Shown here one piece after another: positions 1 through 7,735 of a DNA stretch of 64,000 nucleotides. The notes under the pieces are model-generated. The model had not been told where the DNA came from and ran no database searches. It worked only from the letters and a program-made list of their open reading frames with translations. The position numbers and the translations under genes are program-made. The DNA is from Candidatus Leptovillus affinis (GTDB lineage Bacteria > Chloroflexota > Anaerolineae > Promineifilales > Promineifilaceae): NCBI GenBank assembly GCA_016705235.1, contig JADIYP010000006.1, positions 682,001-746,000 on the forward strand. Direction: 5' to 3'. How positions within the stretch are numbered: position 1 is the stretch's first letter; every line of letters begins with the position of its first letter.

Positions 1-221
1 CACTATCTTTTACCATTGAACCGGAGTAGCGGACCTCACCGGCGGCATTGCTGCGCCTAAAGGGGGGGCCATTACCCCAGGCGGTTGACCGAATCAACAC
101 AATCTGAGCAGACTCCCCTCCTACAGACGCACCGCAAACAAGAAAAATGACCAAATTTGGTTATTTTTTAGCAGCGAGTGAAACCGTTTTCATCTGTGTC
201 TACATTTCAAGGAGTCAAGTC

Positions 222-1565
222 ATGAAATTCAGTTTAAGTGGGGCAGGCCCGAAAGGGCTGTCCATTATCCAACGTGATCAGGCGAGTTTATCGCCATCCT
301 ACACCCGCGAATATGCGCTGGTGGTTGACCATGCCCAGGGTTCGGAATTGTGGGATGTCGACGGCCGTCGTTACATAGATTTTATGGCTGGCGTCGCCGT
401 CCTCAACGTCGGCCACCGTCATCCGGCCGTGGTGCAAGCCGTGCAGGAACAAGTCGACAAATTCTGGCACATCTGCCTCAGCGACTTCTTCTACCCGCAG
501 GCGGTCGATCTGGCCGAAAAGCTGCAAAGCATCGCCCCCATGGACGACACGCTGGTCTACCTGGCCAACTCCGGCACCGAAGCTGTCGAATCGGCCATCA
601 AGCTGGCCATGTACAAGACCGGCCGGTCCAAATTCCTCGGCTTTCTGGGGGCGTTTCACGGCCGTACCCTCGGCTCACTCTCCTTCACCGCCAGCAAAGC
701 CGTGCAGCGCGAAAGCTACAAACCCGGCGTCTACGTCCACCACCTGCCCTACCCCAACCCATACCGCCCCCTGTTTCTCCCCGAAGATGACCAAACGCCC
801 GCCGATACCATCAGCCATTACCTGGACGAACACATCTTCCACAGCCTGTTGGAACCTGAAGACATCGCCGGCATCCTCATCGAGCCGATTCAAGGCGAAG
901 GCGGTTATATTGTCCCCTCGCCCGGGTTCTTCGCCTATCTACGCGAAATTTGCGACCAATACGGCATTATGCTCATGGTCGATGAGATTCAGAGCGGCGC
1001 CGGCCGCACCGGCAAGTGGTGGGCCATCGAACATGAAAACGTCGAGCCGGACATTGTCTGTTTTGCCAAAGGGGTAGGCAGCGGCATGCCCATCGGCGGC
1101 ATCATCGCCCGCAAGGAAGATATGGTGTGGGGTCCAGGCTCGCACGGCAGTACGTTTGGCGGCAATCCCGTCGCCGCCGCTTCGGCCCTGGCTACCTTGC
1201 AGGTCATCGAAGAGGAAAGCTTGTTGGCCAAGGCCGAACAAACCGGTACCGCCATCATGTCTGCCCTGAGCGATATGCAGCAGCGCCACGACAGCATCGG
1301 CGATGTGCGCGGCCGTGGCCTGATGATCGGCCTGGAATTTGTGTTAGACCGGCACACCAAAGAACGCGCTGCTGATTTGCGCAACGCCATCATCCAAAAC
1401 GCCTTTGAAGATGGGCTGCTGCTCATCCCCTGCGGCCGCAACGCCATCCGCATGACGCCGGCGCTCAACGTCCCCGACCACCTGGTTGACGAAGCCTTGC
1501 ACAAATTTGAAAACGCCCTCACCAAAGCCGAGCAGATGTTTCTGCCCCAATTGGCCGGCGTCTAA
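222..1565 (+). CDS. Class III PLP-dependent aminotransferase (4-aminobutyrate / acetylornithine type)
   Basis: A 447-residue fold-type I transaminase that should move an amino group from an omega-amino donor to a 2-oxo acid in the cytoplasm. Visible signatures are the PLP-contacting Asp254 in LMVDEIQSGAGRTG and the Schiff-base Lys283 in FAKGVGSGMPIGG. The ATG at 222 is chosen because AAGGAG lies just upstream and family homology begins soon after; an in-frame ATG at 147 would add 25 residues without family similarity or a good ribosome site. Three hairpin repeats follow the stop. The next genes are an aldolase and a phosphatase, which do not fix the substrate. GABA, ornithine or another omega-amino acid are all possible. 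Confidence 0.9.
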   Translation: MKFSLSGAGPKGLSIIQRDQASLSPSYTREYALVVDHAQGSELWDVDGRRYIDFMAGVAVLNVGHRHPAVVQAVQEQVDKFWHICLSDFFYPQAVDLAEKLQSIAPMDDTLVYLANSGTEAVESAIKLAMYKTGRSKFLGFLGAFHGRTLGSLSFTASKAVQRESYKPGVYVHHLPYPNPYRPLFLPEDDQTPADTISHYLDEHIFHSLLEPEDIAGILIEPIQGEGGYIVPSPGFFAYLREICDQYGIMLMVDEIQSGAGRTGKWWAIEHENVEPDIVCFAKGVGSGMPIGGIIARKEDMVWGPGSHGSTFGGNPVAAASALATLQVIEEESLLAKAEQTGTAIMSALSDMQQRHDSIGDVRGRGLMIGLEFVLDRHTKERAADLRNAIIQNAFEDGLLLIPCGRNAIRMTPALNVPDHLVDEALHKFENALTKAEQMFLPQLAGV

Positions 1566-1582
1566 AGCCATAGTAACGACTA

Positions 1583-1640
1583 GACCCCAAGGGTTTGCTC
1601 CTGAGAATTTGGAGTAGTTGGGTGTTAAACCCTTGGGGTC
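1583..1640. repeat. GACCCC/GGGGTC hairpin element, copy 1
   Basis: This 58-bp element has 15-base inverted ends (GACCCCAAGGGTTTG and its near complement) around a core containing GAGAATTTGGAGTAG. It begins 18 bases after the aminotransferase stop. It belongs to a family of 16 copies in the window, all intergenic. Confidence 0.9.
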
Positions 1641-1662
1641 TTGCCAGGGAAATCTCTACTGA

Positions 1663-1720
1663 GACCCCAAGGGTTTGCTCCTGAGAATTTGGAGTAGTTG
1701 GGTGTTAAACCCTTGGGGTC
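1663..1720. repeat. GACCCC/GGGGTC hairpin element, copy 2
   Basis: This copy is identical to copy 1 over its 58 bp and lies 22 bp further on in the same orientation, so recent tandem duplication is likely. Confidence 0.9.
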
Positions 1721-1723
1721 TTG

Positions 1724-1777
1724 CCAAAGGGTTGCTCATGTGAATTTGGAGTAGTTGGGTGTTAAACCCTTGGGGTC
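1724..1777. repeat. GACCCC/GGGGTC hairpin element, copy 3 (left end eroded)
   Basis: This is the third tandem copy. The right half is intact and ends in GGGGTC. The left end lacks the GACCCC terminus and has a small deletion. It lies about 40 bp before the aldolase gene and could form a leader hairpin. Confidence 0.85.
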
Positions 1778-1816
1778 TGCATAGATACCAAATTTTTAGA
1801 TTAGGAATGTGCTATT

Positions 1817-2722
1817 GTGAAGACTAAGATCGCAAACTTAAAGAGTAAACTGATGAGCGGCGTGACGCCGGCGATGGCCACACCCATTGCGGCGGATGGG
1901 TATACGGTGAACACGGCCGTTATCCCCCAACTGGTTGACTTTCTGATTGACCGTGGGGTTGCCGGCCTGTTTTCCGGCGGCAGCACCGGCGAGGGCATCG
2001 CCCTGGACCTGGATGAACGACAAAAATTACACGAGGCCACGCTCAAGGCCGCCAACGGCCGTGTCCCTGTATTGGTTCACGTCGGCGCAATGCGCACCGA
2101 CCATGCCCTGATTTTGGCGCGCCACGCCGAAGCCATTGGCGCAGACGTCATCGCCGCCATGACCCCCTATTTCTACGGCATGGACGATGGCAGCCTGGCC
2201 GACTATTTCCACCAAATCGCCGCCGCCGCCCCCAACACGCCGCTCATTGTCTACGACATCCCGCAGTTGGCGGTGAACGGCGTCAGCCCGGCCCTGCTGG
2301 CCCGCCTGGGGCGCGAATTGCCCACGCTGGCCGGCATCAAATCCAGCCGCGCCGACGCCGGGCAAGTGCGCAATCTTCTGGATGCCCGCCCGGAACAGAT
2401 TGTCGCTTTGGCGGGCAACGAACCCATTGCCCTGGGGCTGCTGGCTTTGGGCATGGATGGTTTGTTGAGCGGATTGGCCACGGCCGTTCCTGAACCGCTC
2501 GTCGCCCTGACCCGGGCCGTAGCCGAGGGCAATTTGCCCGAAGCCCAGCGCCAGCAAGAGATCGTCCGCCAAATTTTGGCGCTGACTCCGGCGGGGCAGC
2601 GAATCGGCTGGATCAAAACTATTTTACAGGAGCGCGGCGTGCCGGTGGGCACGGCCGTTCCGCCCAGAGCCACGCCAACTGGTCCCTTTTGGCCGGCCGT
2701 TGCACACCTGTTGGGCCAATGA
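1817..2722 (+). CDS. Dihydrodipicolinate synthase / N-acetylneuraminate lyase family aldolase
   Basis: A 301-residue class I aldolase of the DapA/NanA superfamily, a cytoplasmic TIM barrel. The family signature GGSTGEG, the catalytic Tyr146 in VYDIP and the Schiff-base Lys175 in GIKSS are all present. I use GTG at 1817 because AGGAA precedes it by nine bases and the helix before the GVTPAMATP strand is common in related proteins; an ATG at 1853 would give 289 residues. The stop overlaps the ATG of the next gene, so the two are probably cotranslated. Pairing with a phosphatase rather than other lysine genes argues against a housekeeping DapA. The substrate, perhaps a 2-keto-3-deoxy sugar acid, cannot be read. 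Confidence 0.85.
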   Translation: MKTKIANLKSKLMSGVTPAMATPIAADGYTVNTAVIPQLVDFLIDRGVAGLFSGGSTGEGIALDLDERQKLHEATLKAANGRVPVLVHVGAMRTDHALILARHAEAIGADVIAAMTPYFYGMDDGSLADYFHQIAAAAPNTPLIVYDIPQLAVNGVSPALLARLGRELPTLAGIKSSRADAGQVRNLLDARPEQIVALAGNEPIALGLLALGMDGLLSGLATAVPEPLVALTRAVAEGNLPEAQRQQEIVRQILALTPAGQRIGWIKTILQERGVPVGTAVPPRATPTGPFWPAVAHLLGQ

Positions 2723-3414
2723 ACCGGCTGATTTTGTTCGACATCGACGGCACGCTGATCCGCAGCAACAGCGCCGGCCGCGCCGCCATGACATCAGCGC
2801 TGGAGCAGGTCTGCGGCACGGCCGGGCCGGTAGACACCTACCACATGGGCGGCAAAACGGATCCCCGCATCATCACCGATCTGCTGCAAGCTGCCGGCTT
2901 TTCGCCGGAAGAAATTCGGGCCAAACTGCCGACCATTTACGATCGGATGACAGCTCAGGCGCGGGAAACGTTTCCCGATAAGGGGATTCGGCCGTGCCTG
3001 GGCGTGCCGGAACTGCTGGCGGCGCTGCACGGCCGTGAGGGCGTTGTTTTGGGGTTGTTAACCGGCAACATAGTCAGCACGGCTCCCCTAAAACTGGCGG
3101 CCGCCGGATTGGAAACAGCGTTGTTCCGCATCGGCGCGTATGGCTCTGACCACATGGACCGCAATCAGCTGCCAGGCATTGCCATGCAGCGCGCCAGCCA
3201 ATTGACCGGCGATTTGTTTGATGGCGCCAATACGGTGATCATTGGCGACACCCCGGCGGATATTTTGTGTGCGCGGGCAGGAAAGGCAACGGCCGTGGCC
3301 GTGGCCAGCGGCTGGCACGCCGCCGCCACGCTGGCGCAGTACAAACCAGACCATCTTTTAGAAAATCTAAGCGATACCGCTAACGTACTGGCCATTTTAT
3401 TAGACGAGTTCTAA
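2719..3414 (+). CDS. HAD-superfamily hydrolase (phosphoglycolate-phosphatase-like)
   Basis: A 231-residue cytoplasmic phosphatase. Motif I is FDIDGTL with the nucleophilic Asp near the N terminus, motif II is the Thr of LLTGN, and motif IV is GDTPADI, which binds magnesium. A helical cap sits between motifs I and II. The ATG at 2719 overlaps the aldolase stop (ATGA), which settles the start and implies translational coupling. An earlier in-frame start at 2689 would lie inside the aldolase and adds nothing recognisable. Phosphoglycolate, beta-phosphoglucomutase-like or nucleotide substrates are all possible. Confidence 0.85.
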   Translation: MNRLILFDIDGTLIRSNSAGRAAMTSALEQVCGTAGPVDTYHMGGKTDPRIITDLLQAAGFSPEEIRAKLPTIYDRMTAQARETFPDKGIRPCLGVPELLAALHGREGVVLGLLTGNIVSTAPLKLAAAGLETALFRIGAYGSDHMDRNQLPGIAMQRASQLTGDLFDGANTVIIGDTPADILCARAGKATAVAVASGWHAAATLAQYKPDHLLENLSDTANVLAILLDEF

Positions 3415-3471
3415 GCAGGCGAGCGCAAGCGATTTCGGCTTGCTGTTCAATCGACTTCACCAGGAGGGAAT

Positions 3472-3750
3472 ATGCACGCTGAAGAAAATATCGTGGCGAA
3501 CATTACACTTTCTACGCAAAAACCAACGAAATTATCATTCGACGATTTAGAAAACTGGGTAATCTGGCAGTTTCCTCGTCGAAAAGAAGCTGGGCTGTGC
3601 GGGGCGGTACGGCCGTCTATTGCCGATCATGGGTGGTATCCGGCCATCATCTACCCCAAAGAGAAGCGAGTGATGGTGTACGCCCACCTGGAAACTCGCT
3701 TTTCCACCCCTGAAGAAGCCAGCGAATCCTTGAGTTCCCCAACAGCCTAA
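3472..3750 (+). CDS. Small protein of unknown function
   Basis: A 92-residue acidic protein that I do not recognise. It has a very good ribosome-binding site (AGGAGG six bases before ATG), no signal peptide and no membrane segment. The central stretch FDDLENWVIWQFPRRKE followed by Trp, Tyr and Ile/Val strands suggests a small folded domain. A strong terminator follows its stop, which supports a real transcript. It follows the phosphatase by 57 bp and may share its mRNA. Confidence 0.6.
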   Translation: MHAEENIVANITLSTQKPTKLSFDDLENWVIWQFPRRKEAGLCGAVRPSIADHGWYPAIIYPKEKRVMVYAHLETRFSTPEEASESLSSPTA

Positions 3751-3779
3751 ACTCGCCGCCAAGCGGCTAATCGCTCATA

Positions 3780-3829
3780 AAAAATAAAGCGGCCTGAAAA
3801 GAAATATTTTTCAGGCCGCTTTATTTTTT
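3780..3829. terminator. Strong bidirectional rho-independent terminator
   Basis: A near-perfect hairpin has a stem of AAATAAAGCGGCCTGAAAA paired with its complement, bounded by an A-run on the left and a T-run on the right. It therefore works for the plus-strand genes ending at 3750 and could also serve glgC converging from the right. Confidence 0.85.
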
Positions 3830-3839
3830 GCCAAGAGAA

Positions 3840-3899
3840 GACCCCAAAGGTTTGAACTAACGCAAAGTTGAATTTCTCGAGACCAAACCCTCAGGGTCT
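3840..3899. repeat. GACCCC-type hairpin element, copy 4 (divergent)
   Basis: The left end is GACCCCAAAGGTTTGA and the right end CCAAACCCTCAGGGTC, with the alternative core CGCAAAGTTGAATTTCTCGA. That core defines a second subfamily, also seen at 37445 and 37520. Confidence 0.8.
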
Positions 3900-3903
3900 T
3901 TTG

Positions 3904-4023
3904 GGTCTTTGGGATTTCATGGGGTTTGGTTTGATGCGTGATACGTGATACGTGAAACCTCTCTGGTCACGCTTCACGCTTCACGCATCAGGGCTGTCAA
4001 CCCCCTGAGTTCCTGAAGAACCG
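3904..4023. repeat. GATGCGT heptamer repeat element, copy 1
   Basis: The element starts with TTTGGGATTTCATGGGGTTT, passes through tandem GATGCGTGATACGT and complementary CACGCTTCACGCATCA blocks that fold into a hairpin, and ends with CCTGAGTTCCTGAAGAACCGG. A near-full copy is at 47607-47729 and a reverse partial copy at 5648-5703. Confidence 0.85.
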
Positions 4024-4051
4024 GTCTTTTTTAATTGCCCTGCTGCCGGAG

Positions 4052-5308
4052 TTAGATCACCGTACCATCCCGAATGATGGCATTTTTGGGCACAAGAATG
4101 ATGCCGTCCCGCGCTACCCAGCCGTCCCCTTCAGTGTCCGGGCGGTTGGGAATGTCGCGGATGTGGACGTTGGAGCCGATGCGCGCATTTTTATCCACAA
4201 TCGCGCGTTGGATGTGCGTGCCGGCGCCAATGCCAACGTCGGGAATGCCCTTTTTGGCGTTGTCAGCCAGTTCTTTCTCTGTTTCGTAGTAGTCGGCGCC
4301 CATGATAACCGTGGAGCGAATCACCGCTTCCGCATGGATGATGCTGCGTAAACCAACCACGGAGTTGGTAATCGAGGCGTTTTGAATCCGGCAGCCATCG
4401 GTTAGCAGCACGTTATCCAGGTGTGAGCCGTGAACTTCGGAGGCGGGTAAAAAGCGGGCATGGGTATAAATCGGCCGTTCGGCATCGTAGAAGTCGAAGG
4501 GAGCGTCGTAGGCGGCCATATCCAGGTTCACCTGGAAAAAGCGACGGATGGTCCCAATGTCTTCCCAGTAACCATCAAAAACGTAGCCCATGACCCGGCG
4601 GTTGGTCATCGCCGCCGGAATAAGATCGCGGCCAAAGTCATCGCCTTCCTGATCCAGCAAGTCGAACAAAACGTCGGTGGCGAATACATAAATGCCCATC
4701 GAGGCCATGTAAGGCTTGTTGGAATCATCGCGGCTGACCAGTTCGTCGAGTTGAGCTTCTTGTTTTGGTTTTTCGGTGAATTGGGTAATTTGCCCGTCTG
4801 ACCCCATCTTCAGAATGCCCAACGACGGGGCAGATTTGCGGTCTACCGGCTGCACGGCGATGGTGATATCGGCTTCGCTGTCGACGTGAAATTGGACAAA
4901 CTTGGTGTAATCCATGCGGTAGAGATGATCGCCGGCGAGGATGAGCACATATTTGGAACCAGCTTGTTTGATCTCGATCAACTGCTTGCGCACGGCATCG
5001 GCTGTGCCCTGATACCAGTCTGCGCTGCGGGGGGTTTGTTCGGCGGCCAAAATTTGTACCCAACCTGGGGTAAAGATGTCGCGAACGTAGGTGCTGTAGA
5101 TATGGCGATGTAAGGAAGCGGAGTTGAATTGAGTGAGAATGGCGATTTTTTCGATTCCGGCGTGGATACAGTTACTCATGGGGATATCGATGAGCCGATA
5201 TTTACCGGCCAGGGGGACGGCCGGTTTTGCGCGTTCAACCGTGAGCGGGTACAGCCGGGTGCCGGCGCCACCACCTAAAATAATCGCTAAAACGTCTTGC
5301 ATTCGCAT
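4052..5308 (-). CDS. glgC: Glucose-1-phosphate adenylyltransferase
   Basis: A 418-residue enzyme making ADP-glucose from ATP and glucose-1-phosphate, the committed step of bacterial glycogen synthesis. The N-terminal nucleotidyltransferase domain begins with the pyrophosphorylase signature LGGGAGTRLYPLT and continues RAKPAVPLAGKYRLIDIP, then FTPGWVQILAAEQ. The C-terminal third is a left-handed beta-helix (SVVGLRS, VIRSTVIMGADYYE, IGAGTHIQ). The length is normal. AGAGGT lies upstream of the ATG at 5308; a second Met two codons later is an alternative. No other glycogen genes are adjacent, so it seems to be transcribed alone. Confidence 0.97.
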   Translation of the reverse strand: MRMQDVLAIILGGGAGTRLYPLTVERAKPAVPLAGKYRLIDIPMSNCIHAGIEKIAILTQFNSASLHRHIYSTYVRDIFTPGWVQILAAEQTPRSADWYQGTADAVRKQLIEIKQAGSKYVLILAGDHLYRMDYTKFVQFHVDSEADITIAVQPVDRKSAPSLGILKMGSDGQITQFTEKPKQEAQLDELVSRDDSNKPYMASMGIYVFATDVLFDLLDQEGDDFGRDLIPAAMTNRRVMGYVFDGYWEDIGTIRRFFQVNLDMAAYDAPFDFYDAERPIYTHARFLPASEVHGSHLDNVLLTDGCRIQNASITNSVVGLRSIIHAEAVIRSTVIMGADYYETEKELADNAKKGIPDVGIGAGTHIQRAIVDKNARIGSNVHIRDIPNRPDTEGDGWVARDGIILVPKNAIIRDGTVI

Positions 5309-5501
5309 AGGTTTACCTCTGTAGATAACTAGATAGATTGTAAAGCTGTTGGCTGAAAAAGTTGGAAGAGACGGTTACTATTAAAGCAGAAGACGGCCGT
5401 TTTTGCCACCATAAACCGGCGCATATTGGCATCACAGCAATTCTCAATTTAGATCAGGCATTCGTGCGAACAAGGTAATTTCTTTGCACTTTACGCTGAA
5501 C

Positions 5502-5592
5502 TGTCATGCTGAGCGGAGTCTTCGGAGCGAAGCATCCCCATGTATTGGTCATTAGGGCTGAACGGGATGCTTCGGAGGACCTCAGCATGACA
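5502..5592. repeat. TGTCATGCTGAG inverted-repeat element
   Basis: The left arm TGTCATGCTGAGCGGAGTC continues as TTCGGAGCGAAGCATCCC. The right arm is its imperfect complement, GGGATGCTTCGGAGGACCTC then AGCATGACA. A second longer copy is at 21991-22119. Confidence 0.8.
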
Positions 5593-5647
5593 CATTTCTG
5601 GTTAAATTGAGGGTTCTTTAGGAAGGGGGGGGGACAGGGGGGGGGGG

Positions 5648-5703
5648 TTTCACGCATCACGTATCACGCATCAGACCAAACCCCATGAAATCCCAAAGAC
5701 CCA
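5648..5703. repeat. GATGCGT heptamer repeat element, reversed partial copy
   Basis: This is the reverse complement of the first half of the element at 3904: TTTCACGCATCACGTATCAC, then ACCAAACCCCATGAAATCCC and AAAGACCC. It abuts a run of ten or more G residues. Confidence 0.8.
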
Positions 5704-5787
5704 AATTGAGAATTGCTATTGGCATCAGGTCATCATTGGCACATCGACACGGCCGTGCTATCATCCCCGCCGTCTTTAGGAGAAATG

Positions 5788-6222
5788 ATGAGTCGAGTAA
5801 TCAATTTAAACAACCCAACAAAAATTCGTAACCAAAACCGGCGCAGCATCGCCGAAATTTTGCGCCGCCTGAGCCAAAAACCGCAAATGGACGCCGAAGC
5901 TCAGGATATGGCGGCCAGCCTGGTTTTTTTGCTGCGTGAAATTGACGCCGGTATCAAACAATCTGTCGAAGCCTGGGAAAAGCGCGGATATTGGATGAAA
6001 GCAGAACGCTTTTTGCGCGATTGGGAATGGGTCGCGGAAACGGCCGCTAACATGGAAGATGTCATTCGTCACGAAGCATGGGATTTGCTGCCAGACCTGC
6101 TTGGCGAGTTATTCCCCCGTTTCGCCGACATCCAGTTAAAAACCATGACCCGTTCCGCAGATTTGTGGCGCGGCAATTATCAACGTCTGCTGGCCGAACC
6201 GCCCAGCGAACTCCCCTGGTAG
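5788..6222 (+). CDS. Conserved-looking helical protein of unknown function
   Basis: A 144-residue protein I cannot assign. It is almost wholly helical, rich in Arg, Glu, Leu and Trp, with no signal peptide or membrane segment. The segment GIKQSVEAWEKRGYWMKAER and the following DWEWVAETAANMEDV are its most distinctive parts. TAGGAGA sits six bases before ATG 5788; ATG 5785 is adjacent and equivalent. The esterase starts 10 bp after its stop, so the two probably share an mRNA. Confidence 0.65.
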   Translation: MSRVINLNNPTKIRNQNRRSIAEILRRLSQKPQMDAEAQDMAASLVFLLREIDAGIKQSVEAWEKRGYWMKAERFLRDWEWVAETAANMEDVIRHEAWDLLPDLLGELFPRFADIQLKTMTRSADLWRGNYQRLLAEPPSELPW

Positions 6223-6232
6223 TATTTTTCCA

Positions 6233-7267
6233 ATGTCGGGTTTAAAATTCGTTATGCTGGTACTCGTGAGCGCGCTGCTTCTGCTGGGCGTGTGGGGTGT
6301 GTGGCAGGCGGCGACCAGACCAACGGTAACGGCCGTTATCACCCCGGCCAGCACGGCCGTTCTGCCCGCAGCTACACCCCAACCTGCCTCAACCCATGCC
6401 GCACGGCCGTCGTCCAGCCCCACCATCACGCCAATTCTTACCCTCTCGCCCACCCCAACCGGCACAGCAACGGCCGTACCCACAGCCACGCCAACCAACA
6501 CGGCCGTACCCTGCGCCCAGCCCGGCCGCATCGAAACCGGTTTCTTTCCCAGCGAAATCGCCGGCGATATGTCTTATCGCATCTACCTGCCGCCATGTTA
6601 TGGGGAAAACGGCCGTGCCTACCCCACCCTCTACATGCTCCCCGGCAACACCTACACCGACGCCATCTGGGACCAACTCGGCCTGGACGAGGCCGCCGAA
6701 GCTGGAATTCAGGCCGGTATCTACCCGCCCATGCTCATTGTCATGCCCTACAGCGGCGAAACAGCCCTCTACACCTCCGGCGGACCGCGCTCCTACGAAA
6801 CTGTCATCCTACAAGACCTGACAGCCTACGCCGAAGCCGCCTACTGCGCCAGCCCAGACCCCCAATTCCGCGCCCTTGGCGGCTTATCGCGGGGCGGCTA
6901 TTGGTCCTTAGAGATCGCCTTCCGAAATCCGGAAGCCTTTATCAGCGTCGGCGCGCACAGCGCCGCCCTGCTAGACGAATACGCCAAACCAGATGTCAAC
7001 CCGCAATTCACCGCCCTTAGCAGCGATCTGGGTGATTTACGCATCTACCTGGACATCGGCGACAACGATTGGGTACGCGCCAACACCCTGCAATTACACG
7101 AAGATATGGTCGCCGCCGGCATCCCCCACACCTGGACGCTAAACGAAGGCCAACACGAAGAGGCGTACTGGACCGCCCATTTAGACGAATACCTCGCCTG
7201 GTACACCGAACCCTGGCAGCAGACCGCCCAAACCCTGCCCGCATGTGTTCCAACCCAGGCAAATTGA
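6233..7267 (+). CDS. Membrane-anchored or secreted esterase (alpha/beta hydrolase, esterase-D-like)
   Basis: A 344-residue protein with an N-terminal hydrophobic anchor (about residues 3-22), a Thr/Pro/Ala-rich linker to about residue 97, then a putative-esterase domain. The nucleophile is Ser219 in GGLSRGGYWS. The likely His is in NEGQHEEAYW, and an acidic residue lies in DIGDNDW. YRIYLPPCY and YPTLYMLPGN match the first strands of the family. It should hydrolyse an ester outside the membrane; the substrate is unknown. The linker carries five ACGGCCGT octamers within 179 bp, each read as T-A-V or a neighbouring phase, which inflates its Thr/Ala/Val content. Confidence 0.85.
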   Translation: MSGLKFVMLVLVSALLLLGVWGVWQAATRPTVTAVITPASTAVLPAATPQPASTHAARPSSSPTITPILTLSPTPTGTATAVPTATPTNTAVPCAQPGRIETGFFPSEIAGDMSYRIYLPPCYGENGRAYPTLYMLPGNTYTDAIWDQLGLDEAAEAGIQAGIYPPMLIVMPYSGETALYTSGGPRSYETVILQDLTAYAEAAYCASPDPQFRALGGLSRGGYWSLEIAFRNPEAFISVGAHSAALLDEYAKPDVNPQFTALSSDLGDLRIYLDIGDNDWVRANTLQLHEDMVAAGIPHTWTLNEGQHEEAYWTAHLDEYLAWYTEPWQQTAQTLPACVPTQAN

Positions 7268-7271
7268 CAAT

Positions 7272-7304
7272 AAAAAAGCCAGGCCCAACTCAGGCCTGGC
7301 TTTT
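7272..7304 (+). terminator. Rho-independent terminator after the esterase
   Basis: The stem AAAGCCAGGCC pairs with GGCCTGGCTTTT around a short loop. An A-run precedes it and Ts end it, directly after the esterase stop. Confidence 0.85.
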
Positions 7305-7327
7305 CAGTCGTGAATAGATCATACTGC

Positions 7328-7513
7328 TCATTGATTGGCAATATTGCTCAATTTCTCATTGGTAATCGGGTCCAACATCATTCCCCGAGATGCGCGCATA
7401 CGGCGCAGAACCAACTGCATCGCCTCGATCTGCATAGACACCAGCATCGGATTCGTCTGAGGCTGGGACTCTTTGCCAACTATCTGACGTTTTATTGCTT
7501 CTTCTTCAGTCAT
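7328..7513 (-). CDS. Possible small protein of unknown function
   Basis: A 61-residue frame beginning MTEEEAIKRQIVGKE and containing three Met-rich amphipathic turns (PMLVSMQIEAMQLVLRRMR). GGGGAG lies nine bases before this ATG. A longer frame to 7603 exists, but its first residues would come from a repeat element, so I prefer the internal start. There is no hydrophobic segment and no family I know. Support rests on the ribosome site and plausible composition only. Confidence 0.35.
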   Translation of the reverse strand: MTEEEAIKRQIVGKESQPQTNPMLVSMQIEAMQLVLRRMRASRGMMLDPITNEKLSNIANQ

Positions 7514-7552
7514 ACTGCCAAACTCCCCTGCTTTAGAAATTGTAACCATACA

Positions 7553-7609
7553 GACCCTAACGATTTGCTCTGGAGAAATTAGATATTTGGAACTTAAACC
7601 CATAGGGTC
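7553..7609. repeat. GACCCC-type hairpin element, copy 5
   Basis: The copy is divergent (AGACCCTAACGATTTGCTCT ... CCCATAGGGTCT). Its flanks, TTGTAACCATACA on the left and TTCCCAGAGAAACCTGA on the right, match those of the copy at 31978. The mobile or repeated unit is therefore longer than the 58-bp hairpin, about 90 bp. Confidence 0.8.
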
Positions 7610-7735
7610 TTCCCAGAGAAACCTGAAAATTTATAACCATCTAAAGCATACACGAACCGGTTTGACCAGACTGTCAGACCTGCTGCGCTTCTTTTGTAAA
7701 CCTATTAACAGCCATGTCTCAGGCAAGGTGATTGT

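Larger units (their letters stand above)
5309..5787. other. 479-bp intergene between glgC and the next plus-strand gene
   Basis: This holds the glgC leader, one ACGGCCGT near 5393, a TGTCAT...ATGACA inverted repeat (5502-5592), two long G-runs around 5623-5647 and a reversed heptamer-repeat copy (5648-5703). I see no open frame with coding character. Confidence 0.7.

Noticed and set aside
1..221. Possible end or start of another gene before the aminotransferase
   Set aside because: I find no frame with coding character. A short minus-strand frame near 70 ends quickly. The ATG at 147 lacks a ribosome site and precedes the conserved N terminus.
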